Origin: Parazoarcus communis
Lineage (GTDB): Bacteria > Pseudomonadota > Gammaproteobacteria > Burkholderiales > Rhodocyclaceae
Assembly: GCF_003111645.1 (NCBI RefSeq)
Contig: NZ_CP022187.1
Location: 1,922,001 to 1,986,000, forward strand
Reading direction: 5' to 3'
DNA: 64,000 nt
Shown: positions 15,297-25,193 of the stretch, piece by piece
Position numbering within the stretch: position 1 is the first letter of the stretch
Layout: each line of letters opens with the position of its first letter
Translations under genes and position numbers: made by a program
Notes under the pieces: generated by a model
Database searches by the model: none
What the model saw: only the letters and a program-made list of their open reading frames with translations
Told to the model about the DNA's origin: nothing

Positions 15297-18070
15297 CGTA
15301 CCCGCAGGGCGCAGTACTTGAATTCGGGGATCTTGCCGAAGGGGTCGAGGGCGGGCTGGGTAAGCAGGTTGGCGGCGGCTTCGACGTAGCAGAAGGCCAT
15401 GAACACCGAGCCGCGCTGCACGCCTTCGTCGGCGCGGACTTCGAGTTCGATCTGGCCGCGACGGGTTTCGAGCTCGACGTGCTCGCCATGGCTGACGCCG
15501 GTTTTTGCCATGTCGTCCGGATGCATGCCGCACCAGGGCACGGGGTCGAGCGCGTCGAGCACCTCGGCGCGGCGCGTCATGCTGCCGGTGTGCCAGTGTT
15601 CGAGCACGCGACCGGTGATGAGCACCATGGGGTAGTCGGCATCCGGCAGTTCGGCTGCGGGCAGCGGCGTGACTGGGACGAAGCGGCCGAGGCCGTTGCG
15701 GGTGGGGAAGTCGGTCTGGAACAGCACCGGTTGCGACGGCGCCTCGACCGCGATTTTCGGCGCGACCACGGCGCCCTCGCCTTCGAGCGCCGCCCAGGTG
15801 ATGCCGGCGTAGCTGGGCATGGCACGGGTGAGTTCGCCGAAGATCTCGGCCGGGCCGGCGTAATCCCAGGCCAGCCCCATGCGTTGCGCGATCTGCTGGA
15901 TGATCCACCAGTCCTGCCGTGCCTCGCCGGGCAGTGGCAGTACCGGTTGCGACATCTGCACCAGACGGTCGGTGTTGGTGAAGCTGCCGGACTTTTCGTA
16001 CAGGCTGGAGGCGGGCAGCACGACGTCGGCGAGCATTGCGGTTTCGGTGAGGAAGATGTCCTGCACGACGAGGTGTTCGAGCCCGGCCAGCGCGGCACGG
16101 GCGTGTTCGAGATCGGGGTCGGACATCGCCGGGTTCTCGCCCTCGACGTACATGCCACGGATGCGCCCGGCGCTGGCGGCGTCCATGATCTCGACCACGG
16201 TGAGACCGGGTTCTTCTGCCAGCTTCGCACCCCACAGGGATTCGAAGCGGGCGCGTACTTCGGGCTCGGCCACGCGCTGGTAGTCGGGGAACATCATCGG
16301 GATGAGGCCGGCGTCGGACGCACCCTGCACGTTGTTCTGCCCGCGCAGCGGATGCAGGCCGGTGCCGGGACGGCCGATCTGCCCGGTCATCAGCGCCAGC
16401 GCGATCAGGCAGCGCACGTTGTCGGTGCCGTGGGTGTGCTGCGACACGCCCATACCCCAGAAGATGATGCTGTTGGGGCCACGGGCGTAGGCGCGAGCCA
16501 CTTCGCGCACGGTGTCGGCCTCGATGCCGGTGATCGGCGCCATGCGCTCGGGCGGGTACTGCAGTGCGGCTTCGCGGAAGGCATCAAAGCCTTCGGTGCG
16601 GGCGGCGATGAAGGCCGGATCGGTGAGCCCTTCTTCGATGATCACGCAGGCCGTCGACAGCAGCAGCGCCACATCGGCATCGGGGCGGAACTGCAGCGTG
16701 CGCCAGGCGTGGCGGGCGAGCGGGGTCTGGCGCGGGTCCATCATCACCAGCTTCGATCCGCGCTCTGCGGCGTTCTTGATGAAGCTCGCCGCCACCGGGT
16801 GGTTGGCCGCCGGGTTGGCGCCGATGACGATCATGAGATCGGCAAACTCGACGTCGCGCACCGGGTTGGATACGGCCCCGGAACCGATGCCTTCGAGCAG
16901 CGCCGCCACCGATGAGGCGTGACACAGCCGGGTGCAGTGGTCGACGTTGTGGGTGCCGAAGCCGGTGCGCACCAGCTTCTGGAACAGATAGGCTTCCTCG
17001 TTGCTGCCCTTGGCCGAGCCGAAGCCGGCCAGCGCGTGCGGGCCGTGCGCGCGCTTGATGCGAGCGAGCCCTGCGGCGGCGAAGTCGAGCGCTTCTTCCC
17101 AGCTGGCTTCGCGGAAGGCGGCGAGCGGGTTGGCGGGGTCGAGATTGACGCCCTTGGGGATGCCGGGTTTGCGGATCAACGGCACGGTGAGGCGCTCGCG
17201 GTTGCGGCTGTAGGTGAAACCGTAGCGGCCCTTGACGCACAGCCGGCCGGCGTTGGCAGGGCCGTCGCGACCTTCGGCAAAGACGATCTTCTGCGCGGCG
17301 CCCTCGCCCGCCACATGGTAGGTGAGCTGGCAGCCGACACCGCAGAACGGGCACAACGAATCGACCTTGCGCGTAGGGACGAAGCGCGGGGGCTTCGCCT
17401 CTGCCACAGCAGCGTTCTCGATGACCGTGGCCGGCAGCAGCGCCCCGGTCGGACAGGCCTGCACGCATTCGCCGCAGCCGACGCAGGTGGAGCTGCCCAT
17501 GGCGACGTCGAGGTCGAACACGATCTTCGAGGCTTCGCCCCGGTGGGCGTAGCCGATGACGTCGTTGACCTGCTCTTCGCGGCAGGCGCGCACGCAGCGG
17601 TTGCACTGGATGCAGGCGGCCAGATTGACGGCGATGCCGGGGTGGCTGGTGTCGGTGGCGGGCTGTTCGCGCGGGGCAAAGCGGCTGGCGGTGACGCCGA
17701 GTCGGTCGCACCAGTGGGCAAGCTCGGAGTCGGCTTTCTCGGTTTCGGGTGCGACATCGGCACGCAGCAGCTCGAGCACCATGCGCTGAGAGGCACGGGC
17801 GCGCTCGCTTGCGGCCTTGACCTTCATGCCGGGTTTGGGTGCGCGGCAGCATGACGGGGCGAGCACGCGCTCGCCGTCGATCTCGACCACGCAGGCGCGG
17901 CAGTTGCCGTCGGCCCGCAGTCCGTCGGTGAAGCACAGGTGCGGGATGTCGACGCCGGCACGGCGGGCGGCGAGCAGGATGGTTTCGCCGGGGGCGGCTT
18001 CGATGATCCGGCCGTCGAGCTCGAAGGTGATGGTGTCGGTGGCGAGGGTCTCAGTGGTGAAGGTCGTCAT
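15260..18070 (-). CDS. Formate dehydrogenase alpha (catalytic) subunit, NAD-linked, cysteine type
   Basis: A 936-residue molybdenum/tungsten bis-pterin enzyme oxidising formate to CO2 in the cytoplasm. In order it has an N-terminal 2Fe-2S domain (CFTDGLRADGNCRAC), ferredoxin-like 4Fe-4S clusters (CIQCNRCVRAC, CVGCGECVQAC) and the 4Fe-4S of the catalytic domain (CPFCGVGC). The metal-ligand site DHCTRLCHASS has Cys in place of selenocysteine. A C-terminal molybdopterin-binding domain ends near KYCALRV. The final residues FKGVFKGVRVV are encoded by the half palindrome and are probably not ancestral. It overlaps the beta gene by four bases (ATGA). With a fused beta subunit it resembles the two-subunit FDH1 of methylotrophs. 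No fdhD or fdsD-like gene follows inside the window. Confidence 0.92.
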   Translation of the reverse strand: MTTFTTETLATDTITFELDGRIIEAAPGETILLAARRAGVDIPHLCFTDGLRADGNCRACVVEIDGERVLAPSCCRAPKPGMKVKAASERARASQRMVLELLRADVAPETEKADSELAHWCDRLGVTASRFAPREQPATDTSHPGIAVNLAACIQCNRCVRACREEQVNDVIGYAHRGEASKIVFDLDVAMGSSTCVGCGECVQACPTGALLPATVIENAAVAEAKPPRFVPTRKVDSLCPFCGVGCQLTYHVAGEGAAQKIVFAEGRDGPANAGRLCVKGRYGFTYSRNRERLTVPLIRKPGIPKGVNLDPANPLAAFREASWEEALDFAAAGLARIKRAHGPHALAGFGSAKGSNEEAYLFQKLVRTGFGTHNVDHCTRLCHASSVAALLEGIGSGAVSNPVRDVEFADLMIVIGANPAANHPVAASFIKNAAERGSKLVMMDPRQTPLARHAWRTLQFRPDADVALLLSTACVIIEEGLTDPAFIAARTEGFDAFREAALQYPPERMAPITGIEADTVREVARAYARGPNSIIFWGMGVSQHTHGTDNVRCLIALALMTGQIGRPGTGLHPLRGQNNVQGASDAGLIPMMFPDYQRVAEPEVRARFESLWGAKLAEEPGLTVVEIMDAASAGRIRGMYVEGENPAMSDPDLEHARAALAGLEHLVVQDIFLTETAMLADVVLPASSLYEKSGSFTNTDRLVQMSQPVLPLPGEARQDWWIIQQIAQRMGLAWDYAGPAEIFGELTRAMPSYAGITWAALEGEGAVVAPKIAVEAPSQPVLFQTDFPTRNGLGRFVPVTPLPAAELPDADYPMVLITGRVLEHWHTGSMTRRAEVLDALDPVPWCGMHPDDMAKTGVSHGEHVELETRRGQIELEVRADEGVQRGSVFMAFCYVEAAANLLTQPALDPFGKIPEFKYCALRVRFKGVFKGVRVV

Positions 18071-19776
18071 GCTGCGCCCTCCCCTGCGCGCGCATCGGCT
18101 GGCGTGGCACCCACCTCATGCGGAAAATAGCGCAGCACCGAGCGCACCGGGTTGGGCGCGGCTTGGCCGAGGCCACAGATCGAGGCGTCCATCATCGCGC
18201 TGCCGAGTTCTTCGAGGAGCGGCGCATCCCACGTCTTCGCGGCCATCAGACCGGCAGCCTTGCCGGTGCCAACGCGGCACGGCGTGCATTGGCCGCAGGA
18301 TTCGTGGGCGAAGAAGTGCATGGCGTTCTCGGCCAGCGCGCGTGCCTTGTCGTGCTGCGAGAACACGACGATGGCAGCCGAGCCGATGAAGCAGCCGTAG
18401 GGCGCGAGCGTGTCGAAGTCGAGCGGCACATCGGCCAGGCTCGCCGGCAGCATGCCGCCTGAGGCGCCGCCGGGAAAGTAGCCGTAGAGTTCGTGCCCTG
18501 GCGCCATGCCACCGCAGTGCTCGTCGATGAGCTGGCGCAGGGTGATGCCGGCATCGGTGACGATCACGCCGGGCTTGGCCACCCGACCGCTGACCGAGAA
18601 GCTGCGCAGGCCCTGACGACCGTTGCGACCGCGCTTTTCCAGCCAGTCGTAGCCCTGCACCAGGCTGGTGTCGACGATGTCGCGCACCCACCACAGGGTT
18701 TCCGGGTTGTGCACCAGCGTAGGACGTCCGAAGAGGCCCACTTCGGCCACATAGGGCGGGCGCAGCCGCGGCATGCCGCGTTTGCCTTCGATCGATTCGA
18801 TCATCGCCGACTCTTCGCCGCAGATATAGGCGCCCGCGCCCCGGCGCACTTCGATCGGCGGCAGGTCGGGCCAGGCTGCGCGCACCTTGTCGAGTTCGGT
18901 GATGAGCATCTTGCGCACGGCGGGATATTCGTCGCGGATGTAGATCCAGATCGCGGCGATACCCACCACGCGCGCGGCTATCAGCATGCCTTCGATGAAA
19001 CGGTGCGGGTCGCGCCCGAGGTAGTGGCGATCCTTGAAGGTGCCGGGCTCGCCCTCGTCGATATTGACCGCCATGTTGCGCGGCGCCGGCTGCGCCATCA
19101 CCGTCCGCCATTTGCGCGCTGCCGGAAATCCCGCGCCGCCCAGTCCGCGCAGGATGGCGGTGTCGAGCACGCCGAGGACCTCGTCGACGTCGTGCTCGCC
19201 GCTGCGCATCGTTTCATAGAGGTGGTAGCCACCCGCTGCGCGGGAGGCGTCGAAATCGATGATGTCGGGCGCGAGCTCGGTGCGATCATTCGCTTCCACC
19301 ACGGCCATTACCGTGTCCGCACTCGCCTGATGAACCGGGTTCTGCCCCACGACCGCCACCGGCGCGCAATCGCAGCGTCCGACACAGGGTACGCGCTGTA
19401 TCCGCACATCGGCGCCAACCCGACCTTCAAGCTTCACAGCCAGTTCTTCGCCGCCGTGCATCGCGCAGGTCAGCGAATCGCACACCCGCACGGTGAGCGC
19501 AGCCGGCGCTGAATCGCCCTCGGCCACGACATCGAAGTGATGATAGAAGGTCGCAACCTCATACACCTCGGCCCGCGCCAGCTTCATCGCCTCGGCCAGT
19601 GCTGCGAGGTGGTCTGCGAACAGCGCTCCGTGCGCATCCTGCAGACGGTGCAGATACTCGATCAACCGGTCGCGCTGCGGCGTCTCGCCCGCAAGCGCAG
19701 CCTGTGCCGCAGCACGGGCGGATTCAGGGAGTGGCGGCCGATTGGGGCCGCGGCGTGATCCTGCATTGACGAGCAT
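18067..19776 (-). CDS. Formate dehydrogenase beta subunit, fused NuoE-NuoF type
   Basis: The electron-transfer subunit that passes electrons from the alpha subunit to NAD+. Residues about 1-165 are NuoE-like with a 2Fe-2S site (CDSLTCAMHG, CVGRCDCAP). The rest is NuoF-like, with GLGGAGFPAARKW and NIDEGEPGTFKD for NADH/FMN binding and CGQCTPCRVGTG for a 4Fe-4S cluster. Three in-frame ATG codons lie at the start. The AAGGA site touches the first (19785), so I prefer the third (19776), giving 569 residues. Fusion of the two modules replaces separate FdsG and FdsB subunits. Upstream, 19786-19877 should hold the operon promoter. Confidence 0.9.
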   Translation of the reverse strand: MLVNAGSRRGPNRPPLPESARAAAQAALAGETPQRDRLIEYLHRLQDAHGALFADHLAALAEAMKLARAEVYEVATFYHHFDVVAEGDSAPAALTVRVCDSLTCAMHGGEELAVKLEGRVGADVRIQRVPCVGRCDCAPVAVVGQNPVHQASADTVMAVVEANDRTELAPDIIDFDASRAAGGYHLYETMRSGEHDVDEVLGVLDTAILRGLGGAGFPAARKWRTVMAQPAPRNMAVNIDEGEPGTFKDRHYLGRDPHRFIEGMLIAARVVGIAAIWIYIRDEYPAVRKMLITELDKVRAAWPDLPPIEVRRGAGAYICGEESAMIESIEGKRGMPRLRPPYVAEVGLFGRPTLVHNPETLWWVRDIVDTSLVQGYDWLEKRGRNGRQGLRSFSVSGRVAKPGVIVTDAGITLRQLIDEHCGGMAPGHELYGYFPGGASGGMLPASLADVPLDFDTLAPYGCFIGSAAIVVFSQHDKARALAENAMHFFAHESCGQCTPCRVGTGKAAGLMAAKTWDAPLLEELGSAMMDASICGLGQAAPNPVRSVLRYFPHEVGATPADARAGEGAA

Positions 19777-19877
19777 CGGCATCATTCCTTAGGAATTATC
19801 TACAGGAACATAAAATTCCCTTGGTGCAACAATACGAGATTATTGCTCACTTGAAAATAGCTCTTTGGAAGGAGAAG

Positions 19878-19938
19878 AAAAACCAAAGGGGTCAGAGTCG
19901 TTTGAAATTTTCAAACGACTCTGACCCCTTTGGTTTTT
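19878..19938. repeat. Palindromic repeat copy 4 (REP-like)
   Basis: A 61-base palindrome with 30-base perfect arms around a single T (19908), with the shared core and AAAACC/GGTTTT outer bases as in copy 2. The right edge is duplicated: CCTTTGGTTTT at 19927-19937 and 19940-19950. It lies between the start of the formate dehydrogenase operon and the end of the hydrolase gene. Confidence 0.95.
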
Positions 19939-19962
19939 GCCTTTGGTTTTAGGGTTGTTTGT

Positions 19963-20733
19963 TCAATCAAGCACGCGCTCGACGAAGGCGGCGACGGCTT
20001 CGATGACGGCTTGGGGCTGGTCCTTGTGCGGTGAGTGCCGGCAATCGGCCAGTTTGACCAGATCGACATCGCCTGCACCTGCGGCAATACGGTCGATCTG
20101 TTCCATGGTGGCGTACTCGTCGTCTTCGCCCTGAATCGCAAGAATCGGCGCGGAGATGCCGGGCAGGATGTCCTCGATGTTCCAGTCGCGGAAAGCGGGG
20201 TGCAGCCAGATGTTCTGCCAGCTGCGGAACACCGCGTCGGCATCGTTGTGGTATCGGCCCAGCCGGGCAGGAAGGTCGGAGTTCTCCCACACGGCCTTGG
20301 CCTGGAGAATGCCTTCGATGGTGACGTCCTCGACGAAAACGTGGGGCGCCATCGCGATCACGCCCGCGAGGGGCACATCGGTTCCACCCGCGCACAGAAG
20401 CGCGATCGAGCCACCATCCGAATGGCCGAACAGGAAGGGGCGCTCAAGGCCGAGTTCGGCAATGAATGCGGGCAGCACGGCCAGCCCCTCTTCGTGCAGG
20501 TAGGTGACATCACGCTGCCGTGTGGCAGGGTCGGAGCGGCCATAGCCGACGCGTGAGAAGACGACCGCCTCGCAGCCGCTCGCATCGGCCACCTTCTGCG
20601 GAAAATCGCGCCACATCGACACCGAGCCCAGGCCTTCGTGCAGGAACACCATGGCAGGCGCGTTTTCGCGCGGATGTGCAGAAGGCAGGCGGACAAATTC
20701 GAGATGCTTGCCGAGAATGCTGACGGTCTTCAC
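19963..20733 (-). CDS. Alpha/beta-fold hydrolase
   Basis: A 256-residue cytoplasmic hydrolase with the full catalytic triad visible: nucleophile Ser in FGHSDGGS, acid in GEDDEYAT and His in CRHSPHKDQP. The oxyanion region is FLHEGLGS. Size and motifs fit the esterase/C-C hydrolase group, but the substrate is unknown. It has its own upstream gap (20734-20800) and is separated from the formate dehydrogenase operon by a palindromic repeat, so it is probably an independent unit. Confidence 0.8.
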   Translation of the reverse strand: MKTVSILGKHLEFVRLPSAHPRENAPAMVFLHEGLGSVSMWRDFPQKVADASGCEAVVFSRVGYGRSDPATRQRDVTYLHEEGLAVLPAFIAELGLERPFLFGHSDGGSIALLCAGGTDVPLAGVIAMAPHVFVEDVTIEGILQAKAVWENSDLPARLGRYHNDADAVFRSWQNIWLHPAFRDWNIEDILPGISAPILAIQGEDDEYATMEQIDRIAAGAGDVDLVKLADCRHSPHKDQPQAVIEAVAAFVERVLD

Positions 20734-20800
20734 TTAAGTCTCCGGGTTATTCTTGCTTGACCCCGGATTATTGCGCATCCCCTGCCGGAAGAGACCTTTT

Positions 20801-21763
20801 TCAGTGGTTCACTGCGGCACGACGACCGATACGCTGACGCATCCCCGACAGCGCCACGCCACCGAGAATGAGCGCGAACCCGCCGATATGGAAAGCCTGC
20901 GGGATCTCGCCCAGCAGCGGCCAGGCAGCGAGCACTGCATACATCGGCACCAGGTAGAGCGAGATGCTTGCGCCGGCAGGGCCGCTCAGGCTGACCAGGC
21001 GGTCGTAGCACAGGTAGGCGCCGAGGCCGGGCACGAGGGCGAGGAATAGCAGTGCGAAGTAGAGTTCCCAGCGACCGAAATCGGGCGTTTGCAAGGCCAC
21101 GCTCTCGAACAGGGCAAACGGGGCCAGCGCCACGATACCGCCGATCATCAGCGCGCCAAGGCGAACTTCGGCCGGCAGTTCAGGCAGGGGGCGACGCCGG
21201 GCCAGCACGGTGTAGCCAGCCCAACCGCACGCGGCGAGCACCACCCACAAATCGCCGCGACCGAAGGACAGACTGCCGAGCGCCTCGACGTCGCCGCGCG
21301 ACAGGACAAGCAGGACACCCCAGATCGCGAGCGACATGCCGACCGCGCGTTGCGTACCCACCGGCACTCGCCACACGATGGCCTCGATCAGGGCCACGAG
21401 CGCGGGACAGGCGGAGATGATGAGCGCGACGTTGGTGGCGCTGGTATGCACCGCGCCGATGTATTGCGGGCCGACCGCGACGCCCATGCCGAGTGCACCG
21501 AGCAGCAGCACACGCGGGGCATTGGCCATCAGCACCTGACGCGAATGCCACAGGCGCGGCGCAATGAAGGGCAGCAGGATCGCAAGCGCCAGCACCCAGC
21601 GCCCAAAGGCAAGGAAGACGGGGGGAATGCCGACACTTTCCGCCCAGCGGGCGACCACCATGTTGGCGGCGAACAAGGCCGGCGCGATCAGCATCAGCGG
21701 GAGCGCGGCAAGCTTCGGGCCGGCAGCGTAACCCGAGCCAGCGCGGGCAATGGTTCCGGACAT
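20801..21763 (-). CDS. EamA/DMT-family transporter
   Basis: A 320-residue inner-membrane protein with about ten hydrophobic segments in two EamA repeats (first repeat starting PLMLIAPALFAANMVVARW, second near LWVVLAACGWAGYTVL). Drug/metabolite transporters of this type export amino acids, metabolites or toxic compounds. The start at 21763 is preceded by CAGGAAA; an upstream in-frame start is unlikely. The substrate is unknown. Confidence 0.85.
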   Translation of the reverse strand: MSGTIARAGSGYAAGPKLAALPLMLIAPALFAANMVVARWAESVGIPPVFLAFGRWVLALAILLPFIAPRLWHSRQVLMANAPRVLLLGALGMGVAVGPQYIGAVHTSATNVALIISACPALVALIEAIVWRVPVGTQRAVGMSLAIWGVLLVLSRGDVEALGSLSFGRGDLWVVLAACGWAGYTVLARRRPLPELPAEVRLGALMIGGIVALAPFALFESVALQTPDFGRWELYFALLFLALVPGLGAYLCYDRLVSLSGPAGASISLYLVPMYAVLAAWPLLGEIPQAFHIGGFALILGGVALSGMRQRIGRRAAVNH

Positions 21764-21900
21764 CTGTATTTCCTGAACGGTTCGTTCATCGGCCTGCCAG
21801 GATCGACACCACCCCGTGGTTGGGGGAAGGCCGAAAACGCAGACCACCTGGACGCCTTGTGGGCGAGTCCAAAGCGTACCGGTTCAGGAAAGGAATGAAA

Positions 21901-21968
21901 TTTCTGCTTTTCGCCAGAAAGCAGAAAACCTTAGAACAGGATTTCCGCCAAATGCGATTTGGCGGAAA
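21901..21968. terminator. Two tandem perfect hairpins
   Basis: TTTCTGCTTT (21901-21910) pairs with 21918-21927, and TTTCCGCCAAAT (21942-21953) pairs with 21957-21968 around GCG. No gene occupies 21764-22073. They may end transcription of the decayed diguanylate cyclase, whose last codon is at 22074, or protect transcript ends. Confidence 0.55.
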
Positions 21969-22073
21969 ATTTGTCCTTGGTTACATCTAAAAAACTGAAT
22001 AGTTCTGCGTTTCAAGCAAAAAACCCCGCAGCGACAGAGTGACGTGCCCGTTGCCCACGGGCGCAGTAACGCC

Positions 22074-23082
22074 TCAAGACTCAGCAAGCACCGTGCAATT
22101 GCGGCCCGCGGCTTTGGCCTGGCAGAGCGCCTTTTCGGCGCGATCGACCAGATGCCGGAAATCGGGATGGCCGTCATGTGCTGCAACACCAATGCTGGCC
22201 GTAACGCCGACGCTCTGCTCGTCGGTCAGCGGCGTCACGCTCGCCTCGATGCGGTGACGAACCTTCCCTGCAACGAAACACGCCTTAACGTGATCCACCT
22301 CGGCCAGCAGGATCAGAAACTCCTCGCCACCATAACGAAAGACGAGATCACTGGCCCGAACCTGCCCGATCAGCACGCCCCGCCACGTTCTGCAGCACCC
22401 TGTCGCCCGCGTCGTGCCAGAACCGGTCATTGACCTGCTTGAACAGGTTGATGTCGAGCAAGCGCACTCAGCACGCCACACCTTTGCGCCGGCTGAGCTC
22501 GATCTCGCGCTACATGATCGTGGGCAGGAAGCAGCGGTTGAACAGTTGCGTCAGCACATCGCGGCCCACCTCGAGATCGGTCAGGCGCCCAATCATGGAA
22601 GCGAGCAGAGAGCGGATCTGCTCGACTTCGCTCGTGACAGCCTTGATCAGCGCACGAACGCCATCGGGGACCGGCGCCACCTTTCCGGAACAAACGGCTT
22701 CGGGGAAAATTGCGTTGTCTACGCGGGCAACACACTCCGCGATCAGGGTCAGCTCCCGCGTATTGTCGAAAATCAGGGCGGCCTTGTGATTGCGCCACAA
22801 CCCGAACACCGAACCGTTCAGGGACGTGCCCCTTCGAGCGACAGCCCCATTGCCATCGCGCGAAACAGGCGGCTTCCCCAGTCGAGCAATGCACTGGTCT
22901 GCCTTTCCCGCTCAAGCAGCAGATCGCCGCTGCCAGCCGGCGAAAAAGGACAGGGTCAGCAGCGACAGCAGTACGAGGCGATCGCGGTCAGCCCTGACCG
23001 CCTGCACTGCATCGTGCTTGTGACTGTTCCAGTATGCCAGCTTGCCGAGCTCGATTCCGATGTCGGTCACCATGCCGGTCAT
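22074..23082 (-). pseudogene. Decayed membrane-bound diguanylate cyclase (GGDEF)
   Basis: Pieces of one cyclase are spread over different frames. A possible N-terminal part with a membrane segment (LVLLSLLTLSFFAGW) ends near 22912. A middle part starts VFGLWRNHKAALIF and runs to LFNRCFLPTIM, where an in-frame TAG interrupts it at about 22507. The sequence REIELSRR continues to a second in-frame TGA. After a one-base insertion, the catalytic part resumes with DLVFRYGGEEFLILL and ends TVLAES. At least one frameshift and three premature stops make a working enzyme impossible. The boundary at the 5' end is uncertain. Confidence 0.8.
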
Positions 23083-23193
23083 GTGCGAGGGGTACTGCTG
23101 AACGGCGAGGAAAGCGCCCGCAACCCGTTCAGCGCAAACCACCCCCCGTTCGTGGTAGAACTGCGCCTCACCCTGACAAGAAGTTTCTGCCCG

Positions 23194-25104
23194 ATGTCCG
23201 ATATCCCGCTGCGCGTGCTCTCCGTCATTCCGCCAATGACGCAGCTGAACACGCCCTACCCGTCCACTGCCTACCTCACCGGCTTCCTGCGCTCGCGCGG
23301 CGTCGATGCGGTGCAGGAGGACCTCGCGCTGGCGCTGGTGCTGAAACTGTTCTCGCGCGATGGGCTGAATGCGATCCGCACCCGTGCCGAGGCGCTGCCG
23401 GCGCGGCGTCGCAGCGAGAGCGTGGCGTGCTTTCTTGAGCACTTCGAGCGCTACCAGACAACCATCGAGCCGACACTGGCCTTTCTGCAGGGGCGCGACT
23501 CGACGCTTGCCCACCGTATCAGCAGCGGTGCGTTTCTGCCCGAAGGGCCGCGCTTCGACACGCTCGACGCCTATGTCGACCCGGACGGCGGCGACCCGCT
23601 GGGCTGGGCGTTCGGCGCACTCGGCGTGCATGACCGCGCCCGCCACCTGGCCACGCTCTATCTCAATGATCTGGCCGATGTGCTGCGCGAGGCGGTCGAT
23701 CCGCGCTTCGAGTTCGTCCGCTACGCCGAGTCGCTGGCCCTGAGCCAGCCCACCTTCGAGCCACTGGCACAGGCACTGGCCGCGAAGCCCAACCTGGTCG
23801 ACGACACCCTGCACGCGCTCACGCTCGACGCCCTGTCGCGCCACGCACCGCAGGTAGTGCTGGTGTCGGTGCCCTTCCCCGGCGCGGTGTATGCGGCCTT
23901 CCGCATCGCGCAGTCGGTCAAGGCGCACAACCCGGCCATCGTCACCGTGCTCGGCGGCGGCTATGTGAATACCGAACTGCGCGAGCTGGGCGAGCCACGC
24001 GTGTTCGACTATTTCGACTACGTCACCCTGGACGACGGCGAACGCCCGCTGCTGGCCCTGCTCGACCACCTGCGCGGCAAGCGTTCGCAGCAGCGCCTGG
24101 TGCGCACCTTCGTGCGCGACGCCGACAGCGGTGCGGTGCGCTACATCAACCTGGTCGAACCCGACGTGCCTTTCGCCGAAGTCGGCACGCCGACCTGGGA
24201 TGGGCTGCCGCTCAACCGCTACCTGTCGCTGCTCGACATGCTCAACCCGATGCACAGGCTGTGGTCGGACGGGCGCTGGAACAAGCTCACCGTGGCTCAC
24301 GGCTGCTACTGGAAGAAGTGCAGCTTCTGCGACGTCAGCCTGGATTACATCTCGCGCTACGACGGCGCATCGGCCGCCACCCTGGTCGACCGCATCGAAG
24401 CCATCATCGCCGAGACCGGGCAGACCGGTTTTCACTTCGTCGACGAAGCCGCGCCGCCCAAGGCCTTGCGTGCGCTCGCCGAAGAGCTGTTGCGGCGTGG
24501 CGTGTCGATCTCGTGGTGGGGCAATATCCGCTTCGAGAAATCCTTCACCCCCGAGCTGTGCCAGCTGCTGGCCGACAGCGGCTGCATCGCGATTTCAGGG
24601 GGGCTGGAAGTGGCCTCCGACCGCTTGCTCACGCTGATGAAGAAAGGCGTATCGGTCGATCAGGTGGCGCGCGTCACCCACGCCTTTGCCGAGGCCGGCG
24701 TGCTGGTGCATGCCTACCTGATGTACGGCTTTCCGACGCAGACGGTGCACGACACCGTGGATGCACTCGAATACGTGCGCCAGCTGTTCGAGGCGGGCTG
24801 CATCCAGTCCGGCTTTTTCCACCGCTTCGCCTGTACCGTGCATTCTCCGGTGGGCATGAACCCGGCAGAGTACGGCGTGCGCCTCGAGCCACTGCCGCCG
24901 GGCAACTTTGCCAAGAATGACATCGGCTTCATCGACCCCACCGGCGTCGACCACGATGCACTGGGCAAGGCGCTGAACAAGGCGCTGTACAACTACATGC
25001 ACGGCATCGGGCTGGATACCGGGGTACGCCAGTGGTTTGACGACAAGGTGCCCAAAGCCCGCGTGCCGCGCAACTTCATCGAGCAGGCGCTGCAGAAGCG
25101 CTGA
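23194..25104 (+). CDS. B12-binding-domain radical SAM protein
   Basis: A 636-residue enzyme. The N-terminal half holds an atypical cobalamin-binding-like Rossmann region (VVLVSVPFPGAVYAAFRIA, TVLGGGYVN). The radical SAM domain starts near residue 360 with HGCYWKKCSFCDV, a C-x4-C-x2-C arrangement instead of the usual C-x3-C-x2-C, followed by FHFVDEAAPP and a GGLEVAS motif. The family uses SAM radicals, with or without B12, for methylation or rearrangements of unknown substrates. The ATG at 23194 is chosen because upstream sequence belongs to the decayed cyclase on the other strand. The flavoprotein gene starts 90 bases downstream and may be co-transcribed. Confidence 0.85.
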   Translation: MSDIPLRVLSVIPPMTQLNTPYPSTAYLTGFLRSRGVDAVQEDLALALVLKLFSRDGLNAIRTRAEALPARRRSESVACFLEHFERYQTTIEPTLAFLQGRDSTLAHRISSGAFLPEGPRFDTLDAYVDPDGGDPLGWAFGALGVHDRARHLATLYLNDLADVLREAVDPRFEFVRYAESLALSQPTFEPLAQALAAKPNLVDDTLHALTLDALSRHAPQVVLVSVPFPGAVYAAFRIAQSVKAHNPAIVTVLGGGYVNTELRELGEPRVFDYFDYVTLDDGERPLLALLDHLRGKRSQQRLVRTFVRDADSGAVRYINLVEPDVPFAEVGTPTWDGLPLNRYLSLLDMLNPMHRLWSDGRWNKLTVAHGCYWKKCSFCDVSLDYISRYDGASAATLVDRIEAIIAETGQTGFHFVDEAAPPKALRALAEELLRRGVSISWWGNIRFEKSFTPELCQLLADSGCIAISGGLEVASDRLLTLMKKGVSVDQVARVTHAFAEAGVLVHAYLMYGFPTQTVHDTVDALEYVRQLFEAGCIQSGFFHRFACTVHSPVGMNPAEYGVRLEPLPPGNFAKNDIGFIDPTGVDHDALGKALNKALYNYMHGIGLDTGVRQWFDDKVPKARVPRNFIEQALQKR

Positions 25105-25193
25105 ACGCGAACGGAAACGCGGGCGCATAGCCCACTGTAATGAATTCGCGCCCGGCGGCGACCAAATCCAATGACTCGACCCCTGAAGACTTC

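Noticed and set aside
22912-24435. Large minus-strand frame across the radical SAM gene
   Set aside because: Most of it is the antisense shadow of the radical SAM gene; only its last ~56 codons may be the N-terminus of the decayed cyclase.
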